Below are positions 26,934 through 36,363 of a stretch of DNA of 64,000 nucleotides, one piece after another. Each line of letters begins with the position of its first letter. Within the stretch, counting starts at the first letter, position 1. The position numbers and the translations under genes are program-made. The notes under the pieces were generated by a model. The model ran no database searches, had not been told where the DNA came from, and saw only the letters and a program-made list of their open reading frames with translations. This DNA comes from CAXMRP01 sp965216515 (lineage in GTDB: Bacteria > Pseudomonadota > Alphaproteobacteria > Rhizobiales > Afifellaceae). The DNA lies in contig OZ244173.1 of assembly GCA_965216515.1 (NCBI GenBank), positions 3,658,001 to 3,722,000 of the forward strand. The letters run 5' to 3'.

Positions 26934-29843
26934 TTAACCGGTCCGGGCGACCGTCTGGCTGTTGCGAAAGAGCTGTGTCACCGCGCCTGCCGAGATCGGC
27001 TTGCCGAAAAGGAAGCCCTGCCCGAACTCACAGCCGAGGCCGATCAGCTCGTCGGCCTCACCCTCCGTTTCCAGGCCTTCGGCGACAACGCTCAAGCCGA
27101 GGTCGTGGGCCAGCGACACGATTGATCTCAGAATCACCGGGCGGGTTGCCGAGCCGTTGGGGCGCACGAACGAGCGGTCGATCTTGAGCGTATCGAAGGG
27201 GAAGCGCTGCAGATAGGCCAGAGAGGAATGGCCGGTGCCGAAATCGTCGAGCGCCAGGCCGGCGCCCAGTTCGCGAATCCGGCCGAGCACCTTTGCCGCG
27301 AATTCCGGATTGCGCATGACCAGCGATTCGGTGATTTCCAGCTTTAGTGTTTCCGGTGCAACTCCGGAGCGGGCCAAAACGGATTTCACGTCATTGATCA
27401 GGTCATGGCGCAGCAGCTGCACGCTCGAAACATTGACGGAGACGAAGGGCAGGGTTCCCTCGTAGACTTCGTTTTGCCAAATGGCCAGATCGCGGGCCGC
27501 CCGTTCCAGCGCGAACACACCGAGTTGCACGATCAGGCCGCTTTCTTCGGCGACCGGAATAAACTCCGCGGGCAATACGATGCCCCGGTCGCTGTGCTCC
27601 CAGCGCAGGAGCGCCTCGTACCCGGCCACCGATCGGTCCTCCAAGTCCACAATCGGTTGATACACCAGTTGCAGTTCGCCGGCGTCAAGCGCTTCGCGCA
27701 GTTCCTCTTCCAGGTTGCCTTCGCCCTCCCGCGCGCCCAGGGACGGCCGGAACGTCTCCATGCGTCCCCCGCCCAGCTTCTTGGCGTGGAAACACGCCGC
27801 GTCGGCTTGGCGAAGCATTTCATCCGCGCGCAGGCCGTCTTCCGGTATGGTCACGCCGATGGAGGCGGAAAGGAAGACATCCTGTTCGCCAATGGAGATG
27901 GGCGCCTTGAGCGCCTTTGTGATCTCGTCGGCAAAAGCGAAGATCTGCGCCCGGCCGGTCTCCGACAGGATGACGACCGCAAACGAATCGCCATGCAGTC
28001 GGGCCAACGTATCCTGGCTTCGCAGCATGCGTGACAGCCGGCGGGAGATGGCCAGCAGCACCGAGTCGCCGACTGAATGCCCGTGGTTTTCGTTGATGGT
28101 CTTGAAGTCATCGATATCGAGCACCAGCAATGACGGCTTGGCGGCGTCTTCGACCATCCATCGGGTCAGGGCCTGTTCCAGCCGGTCAAGCGCGAGTTCG
28201 CGATTGGGCAGGCCGGTGAGATTGTCAAAGATGGAATCATGCAACAGGCGTTCTTCGGCGATTTTTGCATCGGTGACATCGGCAATCGTGCCCGTGCACC
28301 GCATGACTTCGCCGTCGGAGCCGACGATCGGCCGTGCCTTGAGCGAGAACCACAGGAAATGCCCGTCGGCGGAACGCAGCCGGAATGCCTGGTCGATCCG
28401 CCCCCGGCGCTTGTTGACCAGTGTATCCAGCACGGTCCGAAACCGCTCCCGGTCGGCGGGGTGGATAATCGCCAGCCAGTTCCGTGCCGGACCTTCCAGC
28501 GCTCCGCGCTTGATACCCAGCATTTTTTCCACATCCCGCCCGACCTCAATCCGGTCGCGGGCGACATCCCAGTCCCAGATTGCGTATCCCGCACCAACAA
28601 GGGCAAGCGCTTTTTGTTCCGCGTCGCTGATCAGGCCCTGCGCCAGCGCGCCGCCGGCAAAAGCATGCTGCATGATCGTGAAGGCGATTAGCATGAGCAG
28701 CAAAACGAGCCCGCCCGCCAGCGCCGGCTGAACGGTGGGATTGTCCGCGGATCCGATGGCGGCCAGCCAGAACGCGCCAACCCAGAACACAAGAACGAGC
28801 CAGGTCGGGATGAGCATGATCGCGCGGTCGTAATTGTGAAGCGCGAGATAGATCACGACGATCAAACCGATGAAGGCCGTAGCGCCCATGGATATGCGGG
28901 CGATTCCCGCCGCGACGGACGGATCAATGACGATGACGCCGGCGAGGATCGCCAGTCCCAGTAGCCACGCAAATGCAATATGGCTGTAGCGCACATGCCA
29001 GCGATGCAGGTGCAAATAGGTATAGAGGAAAACCACGATGCCGCCGGCCAGCAGCACTTCCGTCGCCGCCCGCCACTCCGGATTGGTTGCCGGCGCGATG
29101 TCGAAGGCGGCGTCCAGGAAACCGAAGTCGATAGCGACATAGGCAAGCACGGCCCAGGCAAGCGCCGCCGTCGCCGGAAACATGGCCGTGCCCTTGACCA
29201 CGAACAGGACGGTCAGAAACAGCGCCAGAAGCCCGGCAATTCCCAGCACGATGCCCCGATACAGCGTGTAGCTGTTCACGTTGTCCGTATAGGCATCCGG
29301 TTCCCAAAGGTGAAATTGCGGCAGGTTCGGGGTCTGAAGTTCCGCAACGAACGTGACGATCGCGCCCGGATCAAGGGTGATACGGTAAATATCATGCTGG
29401 GAATTCTCGATCCGTTCGGGCGGGAAGCCCTCGCTGGGCGTGATCGTCAAAATGCGTTGCGATCCAAGATCGGGCCAGATCAGCTTTGAACCGGCCAGCC
29501 GGTAATTGGCGGACACCAGAAGACGGTCGATTTGTTCGTTGGAATCGTTGGCGAGCGCGAACACAACCCAGTCGGAAACGCCCGTGGACTGTTCTGAAGG
29601 CACCGTGATCCGCCGCACAATTCCATCGGCCGCCGGCGCTGTGGACACCTGAATCTTGTCGCCTTCGTTGAAATGGCGCTCAACGATCCGTGTCATGTCG
29701 ATGGTCGTCGCATCGAGCGGAACGGAAATCGCCTCAAGCGCGATCGCCGGTCCGCCAGCCAACAGGCAAGCCACCAGCATCCAGAAGGTTCCGGTAAGAA
29801 AACGAAGGCGCAATGCGACAACTCCGCGGCACGAATTGAGCAA
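26934..29843 (-). CDS. Membrane-bound PAS-degenerate GGDEF-EAL cyclic-di-GMP phosphodiesterase
   Basis: A 969-aa signalling protein. Order: signal peptide or first helix (about 12-36), a periplasmic domain to about 190, seven to eight membrane helices (190-395) in a 7TMR-DISM-like arrangement, a PAS domain (about 405-530, WDWDVARDRIEVG to TGTIADVTDAK), a GGDEF domain (538-700) and an EAL domain (712-960). The GGDEF motif is degenerate, HGDSF at 617-621, so cyclase activity is unlikely, but the inhibitory-site motif RSQD (608-611) is kept. The EAL domain looks active: EALLRW (743-748), SVNVSS, LEITES, DDFGTG and VVAEGLET. Predicted role: degrade c-di-GMP in response to a periplasmic or redox cue. 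Confidence 0.88.
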   Translation of the reverse strand: MLNSCRGVVALRLRFLTGTFWMLVACLLAGGPAIALEAISVPLDATTIDMTRIVERHFNEGDKIQVSTAPAADGIVRRITVPSEQSTGVSDWVVFALANDSNEQIDRLLVSANYRLAGSKLIWPDLGSQRILTITPSEGFPPERIENSQHDIYRITLDPGAIVTFVAELQTPNLPQFHLWEPDAYTDNVNSYTLYRGIVLGIAGLLALFLTVLFVVKGTAMFPATAALAWAVLAYVAIDFGFLDAAFDIAPATNPEWRAATEVLLAGGIVVFLYTYLHLHRWHVRYSHIAFAWLLGLAILAGVIVIDPSVAAGIARISMGATAFIGLIVVIYLALHNYDRAIMLIPTWLVLVFWVGAFWLAAIGSADNPTVQPALAGGLVLLLMLIAFTIMQHAFAGGALAQGLISDAEQKALALVGAGYAIWDWDVARDRIEVGRDVEKMLGIKRGALEGPARNWLAIIHPADRERFRTVLDTLVNKRRGRIDQAFRLRSADGHFLWFSLKARPIVGSDGEVMRCTGTIADVTDAKIAEERLLHDSIFDNLTGLPNRELALDRLEQALTRWMVEDAAKPSLLVLDIDDFKTINENHGHSVGDSVLLAISRRLSRMLRSQDTLARLHGDSFAVVILSETGRAQIFAFADEITKALKAPISIGEQDVFLSASIGVTIPEDGLRADEMLRQADAACFHAKKLGGGRMETFRPSLGAREGEGNLEEELREALDAGELQLVYQPIVDLEDRSVAGYEALLRWEHSDRGIVLPAEFIPVAEESGLIVQLGVFALERAARDLAIWQNEVYEGTLPFVSVNVSSVQLLRHDLINDVKSVLARSGVAPETLKLEITESLVMRNPEFAAKVLGRIRELGAGLALDDFGTGHSSLAYLQRFPFDTLKIDRSFVRPNGSATRPVILRSIVSLAHDLGLSVVAEGLETEGEADELIGLGCEFGQGFLFGKPISAGAVTQLFRNSQTVARTG

Positions 29844-29941
29844 TCTCTAATGGGGGATGTACATCATAACAAGCGAACAAATATGCCAGCATTTCGACAA
29901 TCCCGCCGCTGTCTGCGGCGATGCACGTCTCCTGTCCGGTT

Positions 29942-30529
29942 TCAAGGCCGCGGATCGTCCGTCAAGAGGGCAAGGACGATGTGATCCTGCCACCGGCCGT
30001 TGATGCACACCAGCCCCCTGGCCATACCCTCGCGCTTGAATCCGGCACGGTCGAGCAGCCGCAGCGACGGGACATTGTGGGGAAGACACGCCGCAACCAA
30101 CCGGTGGAGGTGCAGCGTGTCGAAGGCAAAGGGAATGACCGCCCGCAGGGCAGCGGACATGTAACCCTGCCGCGCGTGTTTTTGCCCGACCCAGTATCCG
30201 ATCGTTGCCGATTGCGTCATCCCGCGCGCGACGTTGGACAGTGTTAAGCCGCCGACCAGAGAGCCGTCGCTGTCAAGATATATGAAGAACGGATAGGCCT
30301 GATCGGCGCGGATCTCCACCGCGTACCGCCGTATGCGCCGCCGGAAGGCGCCGCGAGTCAGGTCGTCAGCGGGCCAGATTGGCTCCCACGGTGTCAGGAA
30401 TGCCCGGCTTTCGCCACGCAGGGCCGCCCACTGTGCGTAGTCGTTCAGCGATGGTGTCCGCAGGTGAACGCCCTCACCTGAAAGGATCGGTCCTTCGTCC
30501 GGTGTTGTGCTAGCCCGCAAAAAGACCAT
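29942..30529 (-). CDS. GNAT acetyltransferase, RimJ/RimL-like
   Basis: Predicted acetyl-CoA-dependent N-acetyltransferase of 195 aa, similar to enzymes that acetylate ribosomal protein N-termini. It has VHLRTPSLNDYAQWAALR, FLTPWEPIWP, the acetyl-CoA-binding region IGYWVGQKHARQGYMSAAL and the C-terminal NVPSLRLLDRAGFKREG. ATG 30529 was preferred: it follows a GGGGC stretch, gives the common MVFLR start and shortens the overlap with the M16 gene (still 20 bp). A start at 30586 is possible. The target protein cannot be told from sequence. Confidence 0.85.
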   Translation of the reverse strand: MVFLRASTTPDEGPILSGEGVHLRTPSLNDYAQWAALRGESRAFLTPWEPIWPADDLTRGAFRRRIRRYAVEIRADQAYPFFIYLDSDGSLVGGLTLSNVARGMTQSATIGYWVGQKHARQGYMSAALRAVIPFAFDTLHLHRLVAACLPHNVPSLRLLDRAGFKREGMARGLVCINGRWQDHIVLALLTDDPRP

Positions 30530-31814
30530 GCTCGGCCCCATCCGCTGCTCGACCGGATATTCCAAGCCGGGACGTGATCGCGTCAAGGCCCGGCAATCCG
30601 TTTAGCGGCCCGACTGCAGCCAGTGTCGGCGGCGACGCCAGGATTCGTCTCGCCAGTGCCTCGATATCGCTGCACTGCACGGCCTCGATACGTTCCACAA
30701 TATCGTCCAGGCTCATGGGTCGTCCGTATATCTGCATGTGACGGGCCATCTGCCCGGCGCGGGCGGCCGGGCTTTCCAGCGTCATAAGCAAGCCGGCGCG
30801 CATTTGAGACTTGGCCCGCCGAAGTTCGTCTTCGCCAACAGAATCGCTCATCTTCAGCGCCTCGTCCAGAATGACGGGGACAAGGTCGCCGACGTCGTCC
30901 TGAGAGGTCGCCGCGTGGATTCCGAACAATCCGGCATCGGCAAATGGCCATTGGAAAGCATAGATCGAATAGCAAAGACCCCGGGCCTCACGCACCTCCT
31001 GAAACAGCCGCGATGCCATGCCGCCGCCCATGATAGCCGACAGGAGCTGCCCGGCATATAGATCGCCGGATCGATAGGATGGGCCTTCGAACCCGATAAC
31101 GATCTGCGCTTCCTGCAGCGGCCGTTCTTCCAGTTTGGCGCCGCCGAGATATCGTCCGGCCTCCGGTTGCGGTCCATCTTCGGACGCAAAGCCGGAGAAG
31201 GTTTCCCGCGCCAGCTCCACGACCCGGTCATGATCCAGGCGGCCCGCCGCCGATATCACCAGGTTCGGACCGCGATAATGGGCATTGAGAAAACGCCGCA
31301 GGTCGCTTTCGCCGAACCGTTCCACCGATTCCGGCGTGCCCAGGATCGGCCGCCCGATCGCCTGGTCTGGAAAAGATGCCGCCTGAAAGAGATCGAACAC
31401 CCGGTCTTCCGGCATATCGGCGGCCGCGCCGATTTCCTGCTGAATTACATGTTTCTCCCGGCGAAGCTCATCGGCCTCGAAGACCGAATTTGCCAGGATG
31501 TCGGAGAGGACCTCGATTCCGAGGGCCAGATCGTCATGGAGCAGGCGAACATAGTAGGCGGTGTTTTCAACGCTCGTTGCCGCGTTGACTTCGCCGCCGG
31601 CAGCTTCGATCGCCTCGGCGATGTCGCGGGCGCTGCGCGTTTTCGTCCCCTTGAATGCCATGTGTTCAAGCAGATGGGAGATTCCATGATCCGCCGGCCC
31701 CTCCGACCGGGCGCCTGCCTGCACCCACGTTCCAAGCGCGATGCTTTGCAGGTGTGTCATGTCGTGCGTAACGACATGAACGCCGTTTTCGAGCCGGCTG
31801 ACATTCACGCTCAT
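30510..31814 (-). CDS. M16 family zinc peptidase (processing-peptidase-like)
   Basis: Predicted zinc metallopeptidase of 434 aa related to the mitochondrial processing peptidase beta subunit. The inverted zinc motif HLLEH (H47, E50, H51) with the distal Glu region EKHVIQQEI is intact, followed by the second, non-catalytic half with YSIYAFQWPF and SQMRAGLLMTLES. There is no signal peptide, so it is likely cytosolic. It overlaps thrC by an ATGA (31811-31814). The thrC-M16-GNAT order is common in Hyphomicrobiales, and this family is the closest bacterial kin of the mitochondrial enzyme. Confidence 0.93.
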   Translation of the reverse strand: MSVNVSRLENGVHVVTHDMTHLQSIALGTWVQAGARSEGPADHGISHLLEHMAFKGTKTRSARDIAEAIEAAGGEVNAATSVENTAYYVRLLHDDLALGIEVLSDILANSVFEADELRREKHVIQQEIGAAADMPEDRVFDLFQAASFPDQAIGRPILGTPESVERFGESDLRRFLNAHYRGPNLVISAAGRLDHDRVVELARETFSGFASEDGPQPEAGRYLGGAKLEERPLQEAQIVIGFEGPSYRSGDLYAGQLLSAIMGGGMASRLFQEVREARGLCYSIYAFQWPFADAGLFGIHAATSQDDVGDLVPVILDEALKMSDSVGEDELRRAKSQMRAGLLMTLESPAARAGQMARHMQIYGRPMSLDDIVERIEAVQCSDIEALARRILASPPTLAAVGPLNGLPGLDAITSRLGISGRAADGAEHGLFAG

Positions 31815-33253
31815 GAGACCTCCGCGGACATATTTGCCCGTTGCCCGGACCCATGCTCGATGGCGTTCTTTACGATATCCAGTTCCGCCGGCAACACCTG
31901 GTAGTCTTCCGGTCGTTCGAGGAGGTCACCGCACCAGTCCGGCAGGGAAGGGGATTGCCCGGTGCTCGCCGCCACCGCATCCGGGAACTTCGCGGGGTGA
32001 GCCGTGGCAAGCGAAATCATCGGCACGCCGGGTTTTCGCAATCGTCGGGCGACGGACAGGCCGACCGCGGTGTGCGGATCGACGATTTCGCCGGTCAACC
32101 GATGCATGTCCCGCATCATCTGCGCCGTTTCGTCTTCGTCGCATGTGCCCGACGAGAAGGTTGCCTGCAGCGACCTTGCGCACCGTGTGCTCAGGGAGAA
32201 GGATCCGGATTGCGCCAGACCGGCCATTTGACGGCGGACGGCCTCCGCATCGCGATCCTGGCAGTCGAACAGGAACCGTTCGAAATTTGAGGACACCTGG
32301 ATATCCATCGATGGTGACCAGGTTTCATGCACGCGCCGGGTTTCGTAGCGGCCGGTCTGCACGGTCCGGTGCAGGATGTCATTGATGTTTGTGGCAATGA
32401 CCAGTTTGTCGATCGGCAGGCCCATTTTCTTGGCGGCATAACCGGCGAAGATGTTTCCGAAATTGCCCGTCGGCACGGTGAAGGAAACCGGTCGGTGCGG
32501 TGAACCAAGGGATGTGCCCGCGGCGAAGTAGTAGACGATCTGGGCGACGATTCGCCCCCAGTTGATGGAATTGACACCCGACAGGCCGACTCGCTGCCGA
32601 AAAGCCGTGTCGCCGAACAGGTTTTTGACCAACGCCTGGGCATCGTCGAAATTGCCTTCAATGGCGATGGCGCGGACATTGGATTCCGTCGCCGTTGTCA
32701 TTTGTCGCCGCTGCACGGACGACACCCGTCCATCGGGGAAGAGGATTGCGATATCAACCCGTTCGCGCCCGCGGAAGGCCTCGATTGCCGCGCCGCCTGT
32801 GTCTCCGGAAGTCGCACCGACAATCATCGCCCGTTCGTCGCGTGCGTTGAGAATGTGGTCCATCAGCCGCGCCAGGAATTGCAGGGCGACATCCTTGAAT
32901 GCGAGCGTCGGGCCGTGAAAAAGCTCCATCAGGAAATGATTGGCATCAATCTGCTTCAGCGGCACGACGGCCGGATGCCGAAACGTTCCGTAGGCCTCGT
33001 CTATGATCGCCTTGAGATGATCGCAGCCGCCGGTTTCCTCGGCAACCAGCATATCGGCGCTGTCCACGAATCGGGAGATGACCGTATGCGCCAGGTCCGT
33101 ATAGGACATCCGGCCCATGGCAATCATGTCGTCTTCGGAAAAGACCGGCCATGCCTCCGGCACGTATAGGCCGCCGTCCGGGGCGAGGCCGGACAGGACG
33201 GCATCGCTGAAGCCCAGTGCCGGTGCTTCGCCGCGGGTCGAAATATAACGCAA
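31811..33253 (-). CDS. thrC: Threonine synthase
   Basis: PLP enzyme converting phosphohomoserine to threonine. The 480-aa protein starts MRYISTRGEAPALGFSDAVL and has the PLP lysine K120 in GPTLAFKDVALQF, VGATSGDTGGAAIEAF and FTVPTGNFGNIFAGYAAK. The length and order fit the long class-I type of proteobacteria and fungi. Its substrate comes from ThrB (23882), which lies on the other strand. It heads a - strand unit with the M16 peptidase and acetyltransferase genes. Confidence 0.97.
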   Translation of the reverse strand: MRYISTRGEAPALGFSDAVLSGLAPDGGLYVPEAWPVFSEDDMIAMGRMSYTDLAHTVISRFVDSADMLVAEETGGCDHLKAIIDEAYGTFRHPAVVPLKQIDANHFLMELFHGPTLAFKDVALQFLARLMDHILNARDERAMIVGATSGDTGGAAIEAFRGRERVDIAILFPDGRVSSVQRRQMTTATESNVRAIAIEGNFDDAQALVKNLFGDTAFRQRVGLSGVNSINWGRIVAQIVYYFAAGTSLGSPHRPVSFTVPTGNFGNIFAGYAAKKMGLPIDKLVIATNINDILHRTVQTGRYETRRVHETWSPSMDIQVSSNFERFLFDCQDRDAEAVRRQMAGLAQSGSFSLSTRCARSLQATFSSGTCDEDETAQMMRDMHRLTGEIVDPHTAVGLSVARRLRKPGVPMISLATAHPAKFPDAVAASTGQSPSLPDWCGDLLERPEDYQVLPAELDIVKNAIEHGSGQRANMSAEVS

Positions 33254-33354
33254 CTTGGGCGTGCTCCCGAAATTCTCCGGTCAACCTACCTTCGCCCCGC
33301 CGCCGCGGCAAGCTGCCCCTTGTCCCTGGCCGGCATTCGGTTAAACAGCCAGCC

Positions 33355-34032
33355 ATGATGATCATATTTGACTGTGACGGAGTTCTGGTCGACTCCGAAT
33401 ATATCGCCGCGCAAGTCGACAGCGAGCTCTTCGCCGAACTCGGGATAGATATTGGGCCGGAGGAGGTTGCGGCGCGCTTCTCCGGAATGACTTCAACGGA
33501 AATCTTTGCATCGGTGGAGGCTGAATATGGCCGCGCCGTGCCAGATGACATGACCGAGCGTTCCGACAGGGAGCTCGATGTCCGACTTGCGCGGGAAGTG
33601 GAAGGCGTCGCCGGCGTTCACGACATGCTGGATCGACTGGATCATGCCAGGTGTATCTGTTCAAATTCATCGGGTGCGCGTCTTAAAACCACGCTGACAC
33701 GCACCCGCCTGTGGGACCGGTTCCGCCCCTATGTTTATTCGGCGCGCGAGGTGCGCGAAGGCCGCGGCAAGCCCGCCCCGGACGTTTTTCTTCATGCCGC
33801 GGAGATGTTGCAGACACCGGTTGCCGATGTGATTGTGGTTGAGGATTCCGCCCACGGAATCGGCGGCGCCGTCGCCGCGGGAATGCGCGTGATCGGATTT
33901 ACCGGTGGCCGCCATTCCTGGCCCGGCCACGCCGAATCCCTGATGGATGCCGGCGCACTGACCGTTGTCCGGCGGCATGCGGACATTGTCCAGACGATCG
34001 ATGCCATGGCAAATTGGCGCGAGTCCGTATAA
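33355..34032 (+). CDS. HAD-superfamily phosphatase, beta-phosphoglucomutase-like subfamily
   Basis: A 225-aa haloacid-dehalogenase-type phosphatase. Motif I is FDCDGVLVDSE (nucleophile D6, acid D8), motif II ICSNSSG, motif III around GKPAPDVFLHAA and motif IV VVEDSAHGI. The four-helix cap (about 15-80) is the type seen in phosphoglycolate phosphatase, YieH/GpmB-like and beta-phosphoglucomutase proteins; the substrate is not evident. ATG 33355 directly gives the conserved MMIIFDCDG start. It is divergent from thrC, with 101 bp between them. Confidence 0.88.
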   Translation: MMIIFDCDGVLVDSEYIAAQVDSELFAELGIDIGPEEVAARFSGMTSTEIFASVEAEYGRAVPDDMTERSDRELDVRLAREVEGVAGVHDMLDRLDHARCICSNSSGARLKTTLTRTRLWDRFRPYVYSAREVREGRGKPAPDVFLHAAEMLQTPVADVIVVEDSAHGIGGAVAAGMRVIGFTGGRHSWPGHAESLMDAGALTVVRRHADIVQTIDAMANWRESV

Positions 34033-34086
34033 CGGAGCCGGCTATCATCCCCGCGCAAAAACCGCGGTCCCCGTCGCGACGTCGCC

Positions 34087-34770
34087 TCAGGCCGGTGGGC
34101 CGTCTGTGGAAAGCGCCAGTGTGCGGCTGATTTCGGTGAGTGTTCGGCCGGATTCCGCCATCCATTGATTGAAGGCATCCTGCACGTGCCGCATCGCTCC
34201 GGCCGATGTCGCCGGTTTGTCGATGACACCGGCGGCAATGAGTGCCGCCGTCACGTCCCGCGACAGAATGAACGCGTCCTTGCCGGAGAAACGAAGAAAG
34301 TACTGAGCGGTCATGCCACCCAGCCGGCTTCCGCGTTTCTTCAGTATGTCCAGAAGCCCCACCTGGTCGTCTGCCGGATACTCGGCGAAAAACCGGGCTG
34401 CGCTGCCATGCGCCTTCGCAAGGTCTGTCAGGAAGACGGCGTTTTCGCGCACCGTCCGGATCTTCTGCGGATTGCGAACGATCCGCGTGTCCTTTGAAAG
34501 TCGATCGAGATCTTCATCGGTCGCCATCGCCCAGCGTGCCGGCGCGAATTCCTCAAACGCGTCTTCAAATCCTGCCCATTTGGCTTCGATGACCTTCCAG
34601 TTGAAGCCGGCCTGGAAGATACAGCGGGTCATGGTCGACAGCCATCGGTCGTCGGGGATCCTGGCGAGTTCTGCCGGTGATTTGGGCGATTGATCCGCCA
34701 GCCGGGCCGCCAGCGCCTGCGCACCGTGACGCGCCGCGGCCCGCGAGTAGATTTCGGCAAAGCTCTGCAC
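34087..34770 (-). CDS. DNA-3-methyladenine glycosylase I-like protein
   Basis: Predicted base-excision enzyme of 227 aa in the helix-hairpin-helix glycosylase fold. Visible stretches are MTRCIFQAGFNWKVIEAKW, RNPQKIRTVRENAVF and RLGGMTAQYFLRFSGKD, which match the rhizobial branch of the Tag family. The zinc-binding Cys/His pair of E. coli Tag is not obvious, so substrate range may differ. It lies 15 bp downstream of gcvPB on the same strand, with no functional link apart from co-transcription. Confidence 0.78.
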   Translation of the reverse strand: MQSFAEIYSRAAARHGAQALAARLADQSPKSPAELARIPDDRWLSTMTRCIFQAGFNWKVIEAKWAGFEDAFEEFAPARWAMATDEDLDRLSKDTRIVRNPQKIRTVRENAVFLTDLAKAHGSAARFFAEYPADDQVGLLDILKKRGSRLGGMTAQYFLRFSGKDAFILSRDVTAALIAAGVIDKPATSAGAMRHVQDAFNQWMAESGRTLTEISRTLALSTDGPPA

Positions 34771-34785
34771 CAGTCCGTCCCGCGT

Positions 34786-36363
34786 TTATTCGGCTGCTTC
34801 TTCACATGGCGCCGGCTGCGTCCATTTCAAGACCGGTTTGCGGGCGGCGAGCGTCTCGTCGAGACGTTTCCGGGGCGCAAAGCGCGGGGCTTGCGCAAAT
34901 CGGTCGCGGTTACCCTCCTTGGCGGCGAATACGAGGTCACGCAAGGTTGCGATGAACAGATCGAGGCTGGCACGCGATTCCGATTCCGTCGGCTCGATCA
35001 GGAGCGCACCGTGGACGACAAGCGGAAAATACATGGTCATGGGATGATAGCCCTCGTCGATCATCGCCTTGGCGAAATCGAGCGTTGTAACGCCGGTCTC
35101 TTTCAGGAAGGAATCGTCGAACAGCACTTCGTGCATGGAGGGGTGGTCGGGGTAGGGCAGGGTCATGATGTCCGCCAGGCCGGCGCGGATGTAGTTGGCG
35201 TTGAGCACGGCATCCTCCGATGCCTGCCGCATGCCATCGGCCCCGTGGGAGAGCATCCAGGCGAGCGCCCGGACGAACATGCCCATCTGCCCGTGAAATG
35301 CGGTCATCCGACCGAAACTGTCTGCTGCCTCCGGCGCCGTTTCGGATTCGATCATCACATGACGCCCGTCTTTCCGGGTGACGAACGGCAACGGCGCATA
35401 GCGCGCCAGCGCCTGCGAAAACACCACCGGCCCGGCACCGGGGCCGCCGCCGCCATGGGGCGTGGAGAAGGTTTTGTGCAGGTTGATGTGCATGGCATCG
35501 ACGCCAAGATCGCCCGGCCGCGCCTTGCCCATGATGGCGTTGAGATTGGCTCCATCGCAATAGAAATAGCCACCCGCCGCATGCACCACATCGGCGATTC
35601 CCGCCACATCCGGCTCAAACAGGCCGCAGGTATTGGGATTGGTGAGCATGATGCCGGCGATTTCACCCGGATGGGCATCGACAAGCGCCTGCGCTGAAGC
35701 CGGATCCACCGTGCCGTCGGGCCGTGCCGGCACGTCCAGCACGCCATAGCCGAGCAGCGCGGCCGTCGCCGGATTTGTGCCGTGGGCCGATTCCGGCACA
35801 AGCACATATTTGCGGTTTTCTCCGCGCGCCGAAAGCGCCGCCTTGATTGCCATCATTCCGCACAATTCGCCATGTGCCCCCGCCTTGGGCGACATCGCCA
35901 CCGATGTCATGCCGGTGATGGTGGTCAGCCACCCGGCCAGTTCCTCGATCAGTCGCAACGCGCCCTGTACCGTGGATTGGGGCTGCAGTGGATGGATATC
36001 CGCGAAGCCGGGAAGCCGCGCCATCGCCTCGTTGAGCCGCGGGTTGTGCTTCATCGTGCACGAACCCAAAGGATACAGGCCCATGTCGATGGCGTAGTTT
36101 TTCTGTGACAATCGCACATAGTGGCGAACCGCTTCCGGTTCTGAAAGGCCGGGCAAATTGATCGCCGCCTTGCGCCCATGCGCACCGATCCGCGGCTTTG
36201 CATTGTCGACCGCTTCGATGTCGACGCCGCAATTTTCCGTTCGCCCGATCTCGAATGTCAGGGGTTCCTCGATCTGCAGCGCCCGGTTCCCGGTGAAGGT
36301 GGCGCGCTGCTGCGCATCGGTGTCGGTGTCCGGTCGTGTCGGGCGGCCCTGGTCATTAATCAT
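34786..36363 (-). CDS. gcvPB: Glycine dehydrogenase (decarboxylating) subunit 2
   Basis: C-terminal half of the P protein, the PLP-containing decarboxylase of the glycine cleavage system. In 525 aa the PLP lysine is K297 in NLHKTFSTPHGGGG, with SCTMKHNPRLNE, SAHGTNPATAALLGYG and the glycine-binding region FYCDGANLNAIMG. It acts as a heterodimer with GcvPA and passes the aminomethyl group to the lipoyl arm of GcvH. It overlaps gcvPA by an ATGA at 36360-36363. The split form is the rarer arrangement in Proteobacteria. Confidence 0.97.
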   Translation of the reverse strand: MINDQGRPTRPDTDTDAQQRATFTGNRALQIEEPLTFEIGRTENCGVDIEAVDNAKPRIGAHGRKAAINLPGLSEPEAVRHYVRLSQKNYAIDMGLYPLGSCTMKHNPRLNEAMARLPGFADIHPLQPQSTVQGALRLIEELAGWLTTITGMTSVAMSPKAGAHGELCGMMAIKAALSARGENRKYVLVPESAHGTNPATAALLGYGVLDVPARPDGTVDPASAQALVDAHPGEIAGIMLTNPNTCGLFEPDVAGIADVVHAAGGYFYCDGANLNAIMGKARPGDLGVDAMHINLHKTFSTPHGGGGPGAGPVVFSQALARYAPLPFVTRKDGRHVMIESETAPEAADSFGRMTAFHGQMGMFVRALAWMLSHGADGMRQASEDAVLNANYIRAGLADIMTLPYPDHPSMHEVLFDDSFLKETGVTTLDFAKAMIDEGYHPMTMYFPLVVHGALLIEPTESESRASLDLFIATLRDLVFAAKEGNRDRFAQAPRFAPRKRLDETLAARKPVLKWTQPAPCEEAAE

